Positions 8,566-17,563 of a stretch of DNA of 36,166 nt are shown here, piece by piece. The position numbers and the translations under genes are program-made. The notes beneath the pieces are model-generated. The model saw only the letters and a list, made by a program, of their open reading frames with translations. It made no database searches and was not told where the DNA came from. Origin of the DNA: Bradyrhizobium sp. (GTDB lineage: Bacteria; Pseudomonadota; Alphaproteobacteria; Rhizobiales; Xanthobacteraceae); assembly GCF_030646015.1 (NCBI RefSeq), contig NZ_JAUSLT010000007.1, positions 1 to 36,166 of the forward strand. Direction: 5' to 3'. Within the stretch, counting starts at the first letter, position 1. Each line of letters begins with the position of its first letter.

Positions 8566-8709
8566 TCCTTCTCCCCTTGTGGGAGAAGGTGGCTCGCATC
8601 GCTAGATGCGAGCCGGATGAGGGGTCTCTATCCGCGGAGACAGACCCCTCACCCGTCGCCTCACTACGTGAGGCGCCACCCTCTCCCACAAGGGGAGAGG
8701 GGAAGGAAG
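8566..8709. repeat. About 144-base structured repeat, family C copy 1
   Basis: Left end cttctccccttgtgggagaa and right end ctctcccacaaggggagagg are each palindromic and complementary to each other. Inside are gatgaggggtctctatccgc and cagacccctcacccgtcgcc, with variable small hairpins (ctcgcatc-gctagatgcgag). Copies 2 and 3 are at 10161 and 10998. Confidence 0.85.
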
Positions 8710-8766
8710 GGCCTTCGCTGCCGCGAACGCTTTGGCCGGCCATGACGATGAGAGAGGTACTTTCAG

Positions 8767-9360
8767 GTGACCCTGCCCGACGGCTACTCCGACGTTCCCG
8801 CCGGCAAGATCGCCGCCGTCGTCACGCATCTGGAGATGACTGCGCGTCCAGCGCTGCGCCCCGATCCTCCGGGCGCATGGACGTTGCGCCGGGTTGAGAA
8901 CCCCGGCCTCGACTGGTTTCGCGATCTCTATCGCCGTGTCGGCGAGGAGTGGCTGTGGTTCTCGCGGCTGCAGATGGACGATGCCGAGCTCGCCGCGATC
9001 ATCCATTCGCCGCTGGTGGAGGTGTACGCGCTGATGCAGGACGGCCGCGACGAAGGCCTGCTGGAACTGGATTTTCGCGAGGCCGGCCAGTGCGAACTGG
9101 CGTTCTTCGGTGTCACGGCCAAACTGATCGGCAGCGGCGCCGGAAGCTGGCTGATGAATCGCGCGCTGGAGCTGATGTGGTCGCGGCCGGTGGCGCGGGT
9201 CTGGGTGCATACCTGCACGCTGGATCATCCCTCGGCGTCGGTGTTTTATCAGCGTGCGGGCTTTCGGCCGTTCCGGCGACAGGTCGAGATTGCGGATGAT
9301 CCGCGGCTGGATGGGACTTTGCCGCGAAGTGCGGCGAGGCATGTGCCGATTATTGAGTGA
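8767..9360 (+). CDS. GNAT-family N-acetyltransferase
   Basis: A 197-residue protein whose central part carries the acetyl-CoA-binding motif A: a beta strand (CELAFFGVTAKL) followed by IGSGAGSWLMNRALELM, with the GxGxGS-type pyrophosphate loop at 122-127. Motif B follows with VWVHTCTLDHPSASVFYQRAGF, the usual Y-x-x-x-GF ending. The substrate, a protein N terminus, amino group or small molecule, cannot be inferred. The start is GTG 8767, preceded by gagaggt; no ATG in frame lies nearby. It stands alone between a family C and a family A repeat, so it is probably monocistronic. Confidence 0.87.
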   Translation: MTLPDGYSDVPAGKIAAVVTHLEMTARPALRPDPPGAWTLRRVENPGLDWFRDLYRRVGEEWLWFSRLQMDDAELAAIIHSPLVEVYALMQDGRDEGLLELDFREAGQCELAFFGVTAKLIGSGAGSWLMNRALELMWSRPVARVWVHTCTLDHPSASVFYQRAGFRPFRRQVEIADDPRLDGTLPRSAARHVPIIE

Positions 9361-9383
9361 GCGGGCCGCCCGACCCTTCTCAG

Positions 9384-9465
9384 TCGTCATCACCGGGCTT
9401 GACCCGGTGATCCACGTCTTACTTCATTATGAGGTGGCAAAGACGTGGATGGCCGGGTCATCTGT
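9384..9465. repeat. Palindromic repeat, family A copy 5 (shortened right arm)
   Basis: tcgtcatcaccgggcttgac onward (9384-9420) is matched in inverted orientation by aagacgtggatggccgggtc (9440-9459), but the right arm stops short of the expected gatgac end. It lies between the acetyltransferase and GST genes. Confidence 0.65.
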
Positions 9466-9526
9466 GTAAAGACGCGCTTCGCGCTTTTGCCATGCCATGA
9501 CGAACAATGGAAAGGCGCATCCGACC

Positions 9527-10156
9527 ATGATCCTGATCGGCCAATACGACTCCCCCTTCGTCCGCCGCGTCGCGCTGGCGCTGCGGCTCTATGGCCTGCC
9601 GTTCGAGCAGCGGCCGTGGTCGACCTTCGGCGACGCCGGGAAACTGGCGGCGTTCAATCCGCTGCGGCGGGTGCCGACGCTGGTGCTCGATGGCGGCGAG
9701 GTGCTGATCGAGAGCGGCGCGATCCTTGATTATCTCGATGAACTGGTGGGGCCGGAAAGGGCCATGATCGCGGAAAGCGGCCCGGCACGACGGCACGCGC
9801 TGAAGATATGCGCGCTGGGCAGCGGGCTCGCCGACAAGGCGGTCATCCTGATCTACGAGCGGGTGCTGCGCAAGGAGCAGCTGCAACTGTGGGTCGAACG
9901 CTGCCAGGCCCAGATCGGCGGCGTGCTCGAAGTATTGGAGAAGGAACGCGCAGGGGTGGCGACGCCGTTCTGGTTCGGTGACCGTATCGGTCACGCCGAT
10001 ATCATGGTGGCCTGCGCGCTGCGCTTTACCGGCGAGGCGCATCCGGCGTTATTGTCGGCCGCGCGCCATCCGGCACTGACGGCGCACGCCGCGCGGTGCG
10101 AGGCGCTGCCGGCGTTTCAGGAGATCGTGCAGAAGCTGGATCCGCCGAAGGGGTGA
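9527..10156 (+). CDS. Glutathione S-transferase family protein
   Basis: A 209-residue two-domain GST. The N-terminal thioredoxin-like domain begins MILIGQYDSPFVRRVALALR, with the SPF motif supplying a candidate catalytic Ser9. The cis-proline region is RRVPTLVLDGGEVLIESGAILDYLDE, which binds the glutathione gamma-glutamyl part. The C-terminal helical domain contains DRIGHADIMVACALRF, a typical N-capping box. The ATG at 9527 is preferred: it starts exactly at the first beta strand and has GGAAAGG about 10 bases upstream; an in-frame ATG at 9497 would add ten atypical residues. It probably conjugates or reduces small electrophiles, substrate unknown. It faces the zeta-class homologue on the opposite strand, a different GST subfamily. 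Confidence 0.88.
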   Translation: MILIGQYDSPFVRRVALALRLYGLPFEQRPWSTFGDAGKLAAFNPLRRVPTLVLDGGEVLIESGAILDYLDELVGPERAMIAESGPARRHALKICALGSGLADKAVILIYERVLRKEQLQLWVERCQAQIGGVLEVLEKERAGVATPFWFGDRIGHADIMVACALRFTGEAHPALLSAARHPALTAHAARCEALPAFQEIVQKLDPPKG

Positions 10157-10160
10157 GCTC

Positions 10161-10308
10161 TTCCCTTCTCCCCTTGTGGGAGAAGGTGGCGCGAAGCGCC
10201 GGATGAGGGGTCTCTATCCCCAGGCACACTGCCCGTTGAGCCAACCCTTCACCCGTCGCCTCACTGCGTGAGGCGCCACCCTCTCCCACAAGGGGAGAGG
10301 GAAGGAAG
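10161..10308. repeat. Structured repeat, family C copy 2
   Basis: Runs from cccttctccccttgtgggag to ctctcccacaaggggagagg in the same orientation as copy 1. It sits between the convergent GST (+) and maiA-like (-) genes, where a large hairpin could serve as a bidirectional transcript end. Confidence 0.85.
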
Positions 10309-10321
10309 AATCGCTCGCTGC

Positions 10322-10984
10322 TTACCCCCTCACCCGCATCGCCTCCGGCGTATCCGGCTGCGCCAGCGGATGCGCGCTGGCAAATTCCGGCAGCGTCATC
10401 GCGGCGTCGAAAATGCGCTTCACGGTGGGATAGGGCGAAAGGTTGATCTGCTGGGTGACCGCCACGCTGACATGGCCGACCATGCAGATGTCGGCCAGCG
10501 AAGGCGCATCGCCATGGCAGAAGCGGCCGGTATCCTTGTGATCGGCGAGATGGGCTTCCAGCGCGGCCAGTGTCTCGATGGTCCAGTGCCGCCGCCACGC
10601 CGCCTGCTGCGCATCGCGCAAGTTCAATTCGTGATCGAGATAGCGCCGCACCCGCGGCACCAGCAGCGGATGGCCCTCGCAGGCGACCATCAGCGCCAGC
10701 GCGCGCACCCGGGCGCGGCCACGCGGATCGGATGGCAGCAACGGCGGGTTCGGATGGGTCTCCTCGAGATATTCGAGGATGGCGAGCGACTGGAACAGGG
10801 TGGTGCCGTCGTCGAGCACCAGCGCCGGCAGCGCCATCTGCGGATTGATTTCGCGATAGGCGTCGGCGCGATGCGCGTCGGCGTCGATATCGACGTAGAC
10901 CATTTCAGCCGGCAGGCCCTTGAGGTTGAGCGCAATGCGAACCCGAAAACTCGCCAGCGATCGCCAGAAGGAGAAGAATTTCAT
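10322..10984 (-). CDS. maiA: Maleylacetoacetate isomerase / zeta-class glutathione S-transferase homologue
   Basis: A 220-residue GST. The N terminus MKFFSFWRSLASFRVRIALN aligns with the zeta-class signature SSCxxRVRIAL, and NPQMALPALVLDDGTTLFQSLAILEYLEE is the zeta-type glutathione site. The C-terminal domain has HGDAPSLADICMVGHVSVA. In tyrosine breakdown MaiA isomerises maleylacetoacetate to fumarylacetoacetate with glutathione. The usual Ser-Ser-Cys catalytic triplet reads Ser9-Leu10-Ala11 here, so the second Ser and the Cys are missing; alphaproteobacterial relatives often vary here, but isomerase activity is not assured. No homogentisate or fumarylacetoacetase genes are adjacent. The gene is bracketed by inverted family C repeats. 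Confidence 0.83.
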   Translation of the reverse strand: MKFFSFWRSLASFRVRIALNLKGLPAEMVYVDIDADAHRADAYREINPQMALPALVLDDGTTLFQSLAILEYLEETHPNPPLLPSDPRGRARVRALALMVACEGHPLLVPRVRRYLDHELNLRDAQQAAWRRHWTIETLAALEAHLADHKDTGRFCHGDAPSLADICMVGHVSVAVTQQINLSPYPTVKRIFDAAMTLPEFASAHPLAQPDTPEAMRVRG

Positions 10985-10997
10985 GGGGGCTCCGCAC

Positions 10998-11150
10998 TTC
11001 TCCCCTCTCCCCCGGGGGGAGAGGGTGGCGCCTCACGCAGTGCGGCGACGGGTGAGGGGTCTGTCTCAACGGGCAGTTTTGTCCGGGGATAGAGACCCCT
11101 CATCCGGCAGCCTTCGGCTGCCACCTTCTCCCACAAGGGGAGAAGGGAAG
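10998..11150. repeat. Structured repeat, family C copy 3 (inverted relative to copies 1 and 2)
   Basis: Reads as the reverse complement of copies 1 and 2: ctcccctctccccc at the left and tctcccacaaggggagaagg at the right, with cggcgacgggtgaggggtct in between. It lies between the maiA-like start and the metH stop, so it also follows the end of the metF-metH transcript. Confidence 0.85.
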
Positions 11151-11157
11151 AAAGAGG

Positions 11158-14100
11158 CTACGCCCGTGCCGCCTTCTTCCGGTACGCCAGATGCACCGCG
11201 CAGTTGCAGCCCGGCGGGTGCGACGCGACGTCGTTGGCGGGCTCGGCCGCGGCCGGCGCCAGGGTCGGCATCGCCTCTTTCAGGCGGCGATCCTGTTCGG
11301 AGCGGTCCTGGGTCGGAATGTAATTCAGCACCGGCGCCAGCCAACGCTCGGCCTCCGCCACGCTCCAGCCTTTGCGCGCGGCATAGTCCTCGACCTGGTC
11401 GCGCTCGATCTTGCCGACGCCGAAGTAAAAACTCTCGGGATGGCTGAAATACAAGCCCGACACCGACGAGCCGGGCCACATCGCATAGCTCTCGGTCAGC
11501 TGTACGCCGGCCGTGTTCTCGGCATCGAGCAGCGCGAACAACGTCGCCTTCTCGGTGTGGTCGGGCTGCGCCGGATAGCCGGGCGCGGGACGGATACCCT
11601 GGTATTGTTCGAGAATGAGCTGATCCGGCGTCAGCGCCTCATCCGGCGCATAGCCCCAGAATTCGCGGCGGACCCTTGCATGCATCCGCTCGGCAAAGGC
11701 TTCGGCGAGACGGTCCGCCAGCGCCTTGCACAGGATCGAGGAATAATCGTCATTGGCGTTCTTGAAGCGGTCGGCGACCGCGTCCTCGCCGATCCCGGCG
11801 GTGACCACGAAGGCGCCGATATAATCCGGCACGCCGGAGGATGCCGGCGCGATGAAATCCGACAGCGCCGAATTGAAGCGGCCCTCGCGCTTCTCCAGCT
11901 GCTGGCGCAGCGTGTGGAAGGTGACGACCTGCTGCTGGCGGCTGTCGTCGGCATAAACCACGATATCGTCGCCCTCGGCATTGGCCGGCCAGAAGCCGAT
12001 CGTCGCCTGCGCCTTGAACCAGTTCTCCCTGACGATCAGGTCCAGCATCTTGCGCGCGTCGTCATACAGCGAGCGCGCGACTTCGCCGACCTTGGGGTCG
12101 TCGAGAATGGCCGGAAAGCGCCCGGTCAGCTCCCAAGTCTGGAAGAACGGCGTCCAGTCGATGTAGTCGGCGAGTTCGGCGAGGTTGTAATCGGCAAAGC
12201 TCCGGATGCCGAGAAACGCCGGCTTCTTCGGCGGCGTCCTGGTAAAATCCAGCGTTGGCGCATTGGCGCGCGCATCCGCCAGCTTCAGCCGTTTCTTGTC
12301 GGCCTGCGCCCTGAAATGCGCCGCGGAGATTTTGGCGTAGTCGGCCCGCACCTCGGCGGCATAAGCCTCGCGCCGCTCCGGCGACAGCAGCGAGGAGGCG
12401 ACGCCGACGGCGCGGCTGGCGTCGTTGACATGCACCACGGGGCCGCCGCGGTAGTTCGGGTCGATCTTCACAGCGGTATGGACCCGGCTGGTGGTGGCGC
12501 CGCCGATCAGCAGCGGCACGGTCATGCCCTGGCGTTCCAGTTCGCCGGCCAGAAAGCTCATTTCATCAAGGGAAGGCGTGATCAGGCCGGACAGCCCGAT
12601 GATGTCGGCGCCCTCGGCCTTCGCGGTCTCGATGATCTTCGACGCCGGCACCATGACGCCGAGGTCGATGACTTCGAAGTTGTTACATTGCAGCACGATG
12701 CCGACGATGTTCTTGCCGATGTCATGGACGTCGCCCTTGACGGTGGCGAGCACGATCTTGCCGGCGGAATTCCTGCCGTCGCCGACGATGCCGTTGGCCA
12801 GATTGTCGGCCTTCTCCTGCTCCATGAACGGCATCAGATAGGCCACCGCCTGCTTCATCACCCGCGCCGACTTCACCACCTGCGGCAGGAACATCTTGCC
12901 ATCGCCAAAGAGGTCGCCGACGATGTTCATGCCGGCCATCAGCGGGCCTTCGATCACATGCAGCGGACGCTCGACGGTCAGCCGGACGGCCTCGGTGTCT
13001 TCCTCGATATATTCGGTGATGCCGTGCACCAGCGCGTGGCTGAGCCGTTTCTCCACCGGCCATTCGCGCCAGGCCAGATCCTGCTCTTTTGTCTGCTTCT
13101 CCTTGCCGCGGAACTTCTCGGCCAGCTGCAGCAGCCGCTCCGACGCGCCGGGGTCGCGGTTGAGAATGACGTCTTCGCAGGTCTGGCGCAGCTCGGGATC
13201 GATGTCGTCATAGACGATCATCTGGCCGGCATTGACGATGCCCATGTCCATGCCGGCCTTGATGGCGTGATACAGGAACACCGAATGCATCGCCTCGCGC
13301 ACCGGCTCATTGCCGCGGAACGAGAACGAGAGATTCGAGACGCCGCCCGAGATATGCGCATGCGGCAGGTTCTGCCGGATCCAGCGCGTCGCCTCGATGA
13401 AATCGACGCCGTAAGTATAATGCTCTTCCAGTCCGGTCGCGATGGCAAAGATGTTGGGATCGAAGATGATGTCTTCCGGCGGGAAGTTCAGCTGATCGAC
13501 CAGGATGTCGTAGGCGCGCTGGCAGATCTCGGTCTTGCGCGCGAACGTATCGGCCTGGCCGACCTCGTCGAACGCCATCACCACCACGGCGGCGCCATGG
13601 CGCCGCGCGATCCTGGCCTCGTGAATAAATTTTGCTTCGCCTTCCTTCATCGAGATCGAATTCACCACCGGCTTGCCCTGAACGCATTTCAGGCCCGCTT
13701 CGATCACGGTGAATTTCGAGGAGTCGACCATGACGGGGACGCGGGCGATATCGGGCTCGGCGGCGACGAGGTTGAGGAACGTCACCATCGCGACTTCGGA
13801 GTCGAGCAGGCCCTCGTCCATGTTGACGTCGATGATCTGGGCGCCGTTCTCGACCTGGTCGCGCGCCACCGCCAGTGCCGCGGTGTAGTCGCCCGCGGTG
13901 ACCAGCTTGCGGAATTTTGCGGAGCCGGTGACGTTGGTGCGCTCGCCGACATTGACGAAGGGGATCGCGGGCGTCAGTTCGAACGGTTCCAGGCCGGAGA
14001 GCCGCAGGCGCGGCTCGATCACCGGAATCGCGCGCGGCTTGTGCGGCGCCACGGCGGCGGCGATCGCGGCGATATGGTCGGGCGTAGTGCCGCAGCAGCC

Positions 14101-15033
14101 GCCGACGATATTGACGAGGCCGGAAGCGGCGAATTCGCCGATCAGGCCGGCCATGAATTCCGGGCTTTCGTCGTACTGCCCGAATTCATTGGGCAGCCCG
14201 GCGTTCGGATAGGCGCACACCAGCGTGTCGGCGACGCGGCCGATATCGGCGATATGGGCGCGCAGATCCTCGGCGCCGAGCGCGCAGTTGAAGCCGATGG
14301 TGATGGGGCGGGCATGCCGCACCGAATTCCAGAACGCTTCCGGCAATTGGCCGGACAACAGGCGGCCGGATTTGTCGGTGATGGTGCCCGAGATCATCAC
14401 GGGCACGTCGATCCCGCGGGCCTCGGCGATTTCTGATATCGCATACAGCGCCGCCTTGGCGTTCAGCGTATCGAAGATGGTTTCGACCAGCAGCAGATCG
14501 GCGCCGCCGTCGAGCAGGCCGTTGATCTGTTCGCCATAGGCGATGCGCAAATCGTCGAAGGTGACGGCGCGGTAGCCGGGGCTGGACACATCGGGCGAGA
14601 TCGAGGCGGTGCGGTTGGTGGGCCCGATGGCGCCGGCGACGAAGCGCGGTTTGCCGTCTTCGGCGGTGACGCGGGTCGCCGCAGCGCGCGCCAGCCTCGC
14701 GCCCTCCAGGTTCATCTCATAGGCGATGCCGGAGAGGTCGTAATCGGCCTGCGCGATCGAGGTCGAGGAAAACGTGTTGGTGGCGACGATGTCGGCGCCG
14801 GCGCGCAGATATTCGGCGTGGATGTCCTCGATCGCCTTGGGCTGGGTCAGGATCAGCAGGTCGTTGTTGCCCCTGACGTCGCGATGGAAATCCGCAAAAC
14901 GCGCGCCGCGAAACGCGGCCTCGTCATATTCGAGGCCCTGGATCATGGTGCCCATGGCGCCGTCGAGCACCAGGATGCGCTCGCGGGCAGCCGCGAGCAA
15001 CGCGGTTCGCTTTTCGGAAACGGGAGAGGTCAT
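11158..15033 (-). CDS. metH: Cobalamin-dependent methionine synthase
   Basis: A 1291-residue four-module enzyme that transfers the methyl group of 5-methyl-THF to homocysteine via cobalamin. The homocysteine/zinc module contains Cys250 (IGFNC) and [10 protein letters not shown] with Cys313 and Cys314. The pterin module begins near [16 protein letters not shown]. The B12 module has DVHDIGKN at 768-775, with His770 the expected lower cobalt ligand. The SAM-binding reactivation domain shows [15 protein letters not shown] and [18 protein letters not shown]. It is about 60 residues longer than the E. coli enzyme; most of the extra length is a C-terminal tail ending in [10 protein letters not shown] (1272-1281), a possible metal site. 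The ATG at 15033 begins just before [15 protein letters not shown]. It starts 3 bases after the metF stop, so the two are one operon. Confidence 0.98.
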   Translation of the reverse strand: MTSPVSEKRTALLAAARERILVLDGAMGTMIQGLEYDEAAFRGARFADFHRDVRGNNDLLILTQPKAIEDIHAEYLRAGADIVATNTFSSTSIAQADYDLSGIAYEMNLEGARLARAAATRVTAEDGKPRFVAGAIGPTNRTASISPDVSSPGYRAVTFDDLRIAYGEQINGLLDGGADLLLVETIFDTLNAKAALYAISEIAEARGIDVPVMISGTITDKSGRLLSGQLPEAFWNSVRHARPITIGFNCALGAEDLRAHIADIGRVADTLVCAYPNAGLPNEFGQYDESPEFMAGLIGEFAASGLVNIVGGCCGTTPDHIAAIAAAVAPHKPRAIPVIEPRLRLSGLEPFELTPAIPFVNVGERTNVTGSAKFRKLVTAGDYTAALAVARDQVENGAQIIDVNMDEGLLDSEVAMVTFLNLVAAEPDIARVPVMVDSSKFTVIEAGLKCVQGKPVVNSISMKEGEAKFIHEARIARRHGAAVVVMAFDEVGQADTFARKTEICQRAYDILVDQLNFPPEDIIFDPNIFAIATGLEEHYTYGVDFIEATRWIRQNLPHAHISGGVSNLSFSFRGNEPVREAMHSVFLYHAIKAGMDMGIVNAGQMIVYDDIDPELRQTCEDVILNRDPGASERLLQLAEKFRGKEKQTKEQDLAWREWPVEKRLSHALVHGITEYIEEDTEAVRLTVERPLHVIEGPLMAGMNIVGDLFGDGKMFLPQVVKSARVMKQAVAYLMPFMEQEKADNLANGIVGDGRNSAGKIVLATVKGDVHDIGKNIVGIVLQCNNFEVIDLGVMVPASKIIETAKAEGADIIGLSGLITPSLDEMSFLAGELERQGMTVPLLIGGATTSRVHTAVKIDPNYRGGPVVHVNDASRAVGVASSLLSPERREAYAAEVRADYAKISAAHFRAQADKKRLKLADARANAPTLDFTRTPPKKPAFLGIRSFADYNLAELADYIDWTPFFQTWELTGRFPAILDDPKVGEVARSLYDDARKMLDLIVRENWFKAQATIGFWPANAEGDDIVVYADDSRQQQVVTFHTLRQQLEKREGRFNSALSDFIAPASSGVPDYIGAFVVTAGIGEDAVADRFKNANDDYSSILCKALADRLAEAFAERMHARVRREFWGYAPDEALTPDQLILEQYQGIRPAPGYPAQPDHTEKATLFALLDAENTAGVQLTESYAMWPGSSVSGLYFSHPESFYFGVGKIERDQVEDYAARKGWSVAEAERWLAPVLNYIPTQDRSEQDRRLKEAMPTLAPAAAEPANDVASHPPGCNCAVHLAYRKKAARA

Positions 15034-15036
15034 CGA

Positions 15037-15951
15037 TCAAGCGGCTTTCTGGGCGCCCTGCGGGCGAATACCGAGCAAATGGCTGATCGCGAACACGAGG
15101 TCCGCGCGGTTCATGGTGTAGAAGTGAAAGGTGTCGACGCCCTGCTTGGCCAGCTTCTGCACCTGGCCGGCCGCGACGGTAGCCGCCACCAGCTTGCGGG
15201 TTTCGGCGTCGTCGTCGAGGCCCTCGAATTTTTCCGCCAGCCAGTCCGGCACCGAGGTGCCGGCGCGGGTGACGAAATTGCGCGCCTGCTTGAAATTATG
15301 CATCGGCATGATGCCGGGCACGATCGGAATCGTGATGCCGCGCGCGCGGACGCGATCGAGGTAGCGGAGATAGAGGTCGTTATCGAAGAACACCTGGGTG
15401 ATGGCACGCGTCGCACCCGCGTCGACCTTGGCCTTGAGCGTGTCGATGTCGGCCTCGATGGTCGGGCTCTCCGGATGCTTTTCCGGATAGGCGGAAACCG
15501 AGATCTCGATGTCGGGATAGCGCTTCTTGATGCCTTCGATCAGGTCGGGCGAGCTCTGGTAGCCGTCCGGATGGGCATGGTAGGCGGTGCCGATGCCGGT
15601 GGTCGGATCGCCGCGCAGCGCGACGATGTGGCGGACGCCGATCTCGTGATAGCGCGCCACCACGTCGTCGATCTCGCTTTTCGGCGCGCCCACGCAGGTC
15701 AGATGCGCGGCCGGGACCAGGCTGGTCTCCTTCAGGATGCGGGCGATGGTCGAATGGGTACGCTCGCGGGTCGAGCCCCCGGCGCCGTAGGTCACGGACA
15801 CGAAATTCGGCGTCAGCGTCGCCAGCCGGTTGATCGTCTCCCACAGGCTCCGCTCCATCTCTTCCGTCTTGGGCGGGAAGAACTCGAAGGAAATCCTTGG
15901 CGAATGCAGCGCGCGGTGCCCGTCAGGCGCGGGCGGCGTAACCTCGGTCAT
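15037..15951 (-). CDS. metF: 5,10-methylenetetrahydrofolate reductase
   Basis: A 304-residue FAD-dependent TIM-barrel reductase that makes 5-methyl-THF from 5,10-methylene-THF, supplying the methyl donor used by MetH next door. Family text: ISFEFFPPKTEEMERSLWE with the catalytic Glu in the FEFFPP strand, FVSVTYGAGGSTRERTH, HLTCVGAPKSEI, and ALRGDPTTG. Length matches E. coli MetF (296). The ATG at 15951 is preceded on its strand by ggag about ten bases upstream. The metH gene follows after 3 bases. No ArsR-type regulator gene, sometimes linked to this pair in alphaproteobacteria, is found upstream, and I recognise no SAM or cobalamin riboswitch in the leader. Confidence 0.97.
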   Translation of the reverse strand: MTEVTPPAPDGHRALHSPRISFEFFPPKTEEMERSLWETINRLATLTPNFVSVTYGAGGSTRERTHSTIARILKETSLVPAAHLTCVGAPKSEIDDVVARYHEIGVRHIVALRGDPTTGIGTAYHAHPDGYQSSPDLIEGIKKRYPDIEISVSAYPEKHPESPTIEADIDTLKAKVDAGATRAITQVFFDNDLYLRYLDRVRARGITIPIVPGIMPMHNFKQARNFVTRAGTSVPDWLAEKFEGLDDDAETRKLVAATVAAGQVQKLAKQGVDTFHFYTMNRADLVFAISHLLGIRPQGAQKAA

Positions 15952-16363
15952 GGCACCACAAACTCCACTGAAAGCGTCGGGGCAGGCTTAGCTGCGAGAG
16001 GCTAAAATAAGCCAAACGGGGTCATCGCAACAGCCCATCGGCGATGGGAAATTGCCCAATTTCTGCGTATGGCGTGAAATTTATGCCGTATTATGCATGA
16101 AGTGGGCTACCTTTGGAGGCAAGTGTCATCCATCCTGAGTGTCATAAATTTATATTTAATACTGTAAATACAGTAGGATAGTTTGAATAACGAGGTCGGA
16201 CGCCTCGGATCATTTGATGTGGGCAGAATTCAATTAGGCGGAAGAATGATTTAGTGTCCCACTTGCCGCATCCAGACCGACCATCGCCGGTCCCCGCCGA
16301 CGCGCGCCTGATCTGCGCTCCCGGCCCCTTTGTGCACCCGACAATGCACACTAGTTTACCGCC
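15952..16363. promoter_or_regulatory. 412-base divergent intergenic region upstream of metF and the luciferase-like gene
   Basis: This gap must carry promoters for metF (-) and the flavin oxidoreductase (+). Its middle (about 16060-16240) is strikingly AT-rich. Visible elements: a hairpin near metF (ggctta 15985-15990 with taagcc 16008-16013); an imperfect palindrome ggcgtgaaatttatgcc near 16074; the direct repeat agtgtcat at 16122 and 16138; and the inverted repeat at 16160-16175. I could not assign -35/-10 boxes with confidence, and no known riboswitch was recognised. Confidence 0.5.
16160..16175. promoter_or_regulatory. Candidate operator: inverted repeat TACTGT-AAAT-ACAGTA
   Basis: Perfect 6-base arms separated by 4 bases in the AT-rich part of the metF/luciferase-like gap. 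The spacing differs from E. coli-type LexA sites (CTGT-N8-ACAG). The binding protein is unknown; it could serve either gene. Confidence 0.35.
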
Positions 16364-17383
16364 ATGATTCCTCTCTCCATTCTCGACCTCTCGGTCGTCA
16401 CCACGGGCACAAGACCCGCCGCGGCGCTGCGCAACAGCATCGATCTGGCGCGGCATGCCGATGGTCTAGGCTATGTCCGCTACTGGCTGGCCGAACATCA
16501 CAACCTCGCCTCGGTGGCGAGCCCGGCGCCCGATCTGATGATCGGGCAGATCGCGGCGGTGACGAAGAATATCCGGGTCGGCTCCGGTGGCGTGATGCTG
16601 CCGAACCATGCGCCGCTGGTCGTGGCCGAACGCTTCAAGATGCTGGAGGCGCTGTTTCCCGGCCGCATCGATCTCGGCCTCGGCCGCGCGCCCGGCACGG
16701 ATGGCGCCACCGCGCATGCGCTGCGCAGCCGGCTCGACCGCCGCGACGGCGACGATTTTCTGGAGCGGCTGCAGGAACTGATCCTGTGGGAGACCCGCGG
16801 CTTTCCGCCCGGCCATCCCTACAACAATGTGGTGGCGATGCCGGACGACAGCCCGTTGCCGCCGATCTGGTTGCTCGGCTCCAGCGACTACTCGTCGGAA
16901 CTGGCGGCGCAGATCGGGATGGGGTTTGCCTTCGCGCATCATTTCGCGTCGCATGACGCCGTCGACGCCATGACCACCTACCACGACCGCTTCACGCCAT
17001 CCGGCTGGCGCGCGACGCCGCACGGCATTTTGGCGGTCGCCGTTGTATCAGCCGAAACCGACACCGAAGCCGACAGGCTGGCGTCGTCGATGGACCTCAA
17101 CCGCCTGCGCCGCGACCGCGGCCAGTATCTGCCGCTGCCATCAGTCGAAGAGGCCCTGGCCTATCCCTACACCGACTCTGAGCGCGCCTCGATCGCCCGC
17201 AACCGCTCGCGGCTGTTCGTCGGCAGTCCGGCGACGGTGATGCAGAAACTGCAGCCGATGATTACGGCAAGCAAGGCCGATGAACTGATGATCATCACCG
17301 CGGTGTACGACCACGACGCGCGGAAGAAGTCGTACAGTCTGCTGGCGGACGCGTTCGGGCTGGGCAAGCAGGCGGCGGCGTAA
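16364..17383 (+). CDS. LLM-class flavin-dependent oxidoreductase (bacterial luciferase-like)
   Basis: A 339-residue TIM-barrel flavoprotein of the luciferase-like monooxygenase superfamily. The N terminus MIPLSILDLSVVTTGTRPAAAL, then WLAEHHNLASVASPAP (the conserved AEHH motif), VGSGGVMLPNHAPLVVAE and PGRIDLGLGRAPGTDG place it with the MsnO8/YhbW-like group. These enzymes use FMNH2 supplied by a reductase; real substrates of this subgroup are mostly unknown. The ATG at 16364 starts the first beta strand; the ribosome site is weak (accgcc). No flavin reductase gene is adjacent. It appears monocistronic and ends just before a family B repeat. Confidence 0.92.
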   Translation: MIPLSILDLSVVTTGTRPAAALRNSIDLARHADGLGYVRYWLAEHHNLASVASPAPDLMIGQIAAVTKNIRVGSGGVMLPNHAPLVVAERFKMLEALFPGRIDLGLGRAPGTDGATAHALRSRLDRRDGDDFLERLQELILWETRGFPPGHPYNNVVAMPDDSPLPPIWLLGSSDYSSELAAQIGMGFAFAHHFASHDAVDAMTTYHDRFTPSGWRATPHGILAVAVVSAETDTEADRLASSMDLNRLRRDRGQYLPLPSVEEALAYPYTDSERASIARNRSRLFVGSPATVMQKLQPMITASKADELMIITAVYDHDARKKSYSLLADAFGLGKQAAA

Positions 17384-17390
17384 CTTTCTT

Positions 17391-17553
17391 ACCCTCCCCT
17401 GGAGGGGGAGGGTCGACGCGCGTGTAACGCGCGGCGGGGTGGGGTGAAAGTCTCTCGCTTCGGGTAGTGTCGGCGTAGAGAGACCGTCACCCCACCCCGT
17501 TTCGCATTTCGCTTTGCTACATGCGAACCGACCCTCCCCCTCCAGGGGAGGGT
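17391..17553. repeat. 163-base structured repeat, family B copy 2
   Basis: Same length and same end sequences as the copy at 6051-6213: the left 70 bases are nearly identical, the centre differs but keeps inverted pairing (gtctctc with gagagac), and the right arm matches. It lies between the convergent luciferase-like (+) and pheA (-) genes. Confidence 0.88.
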
Positions 17554-17563
17554 GAAGAGAGCA

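Noticed and set aside
11191..14436. 1081-codon open frame on the + strand opposite metH
   Set aside because: It is antisense to an unmistakable metH; its composition (many Asp, Gly, Arg, His, Val) is that of an antisense shadow, with no motifs.
16160..16175. LexA (SOS) box reading of TACTGTAAATACAGTA
   Set aside because: E. coli-type boxes need CTGT-N8-ACAG; the spacing here is 4, and alphaproteobacterial LexA sites are GTTC-based direct repeats.
16142..16456. 104-codon - strand frame in the metF/luciferase-like gap
   Set aside because: It overlaps the start of the luciferase-like gene, has no ribosome site and no family features.
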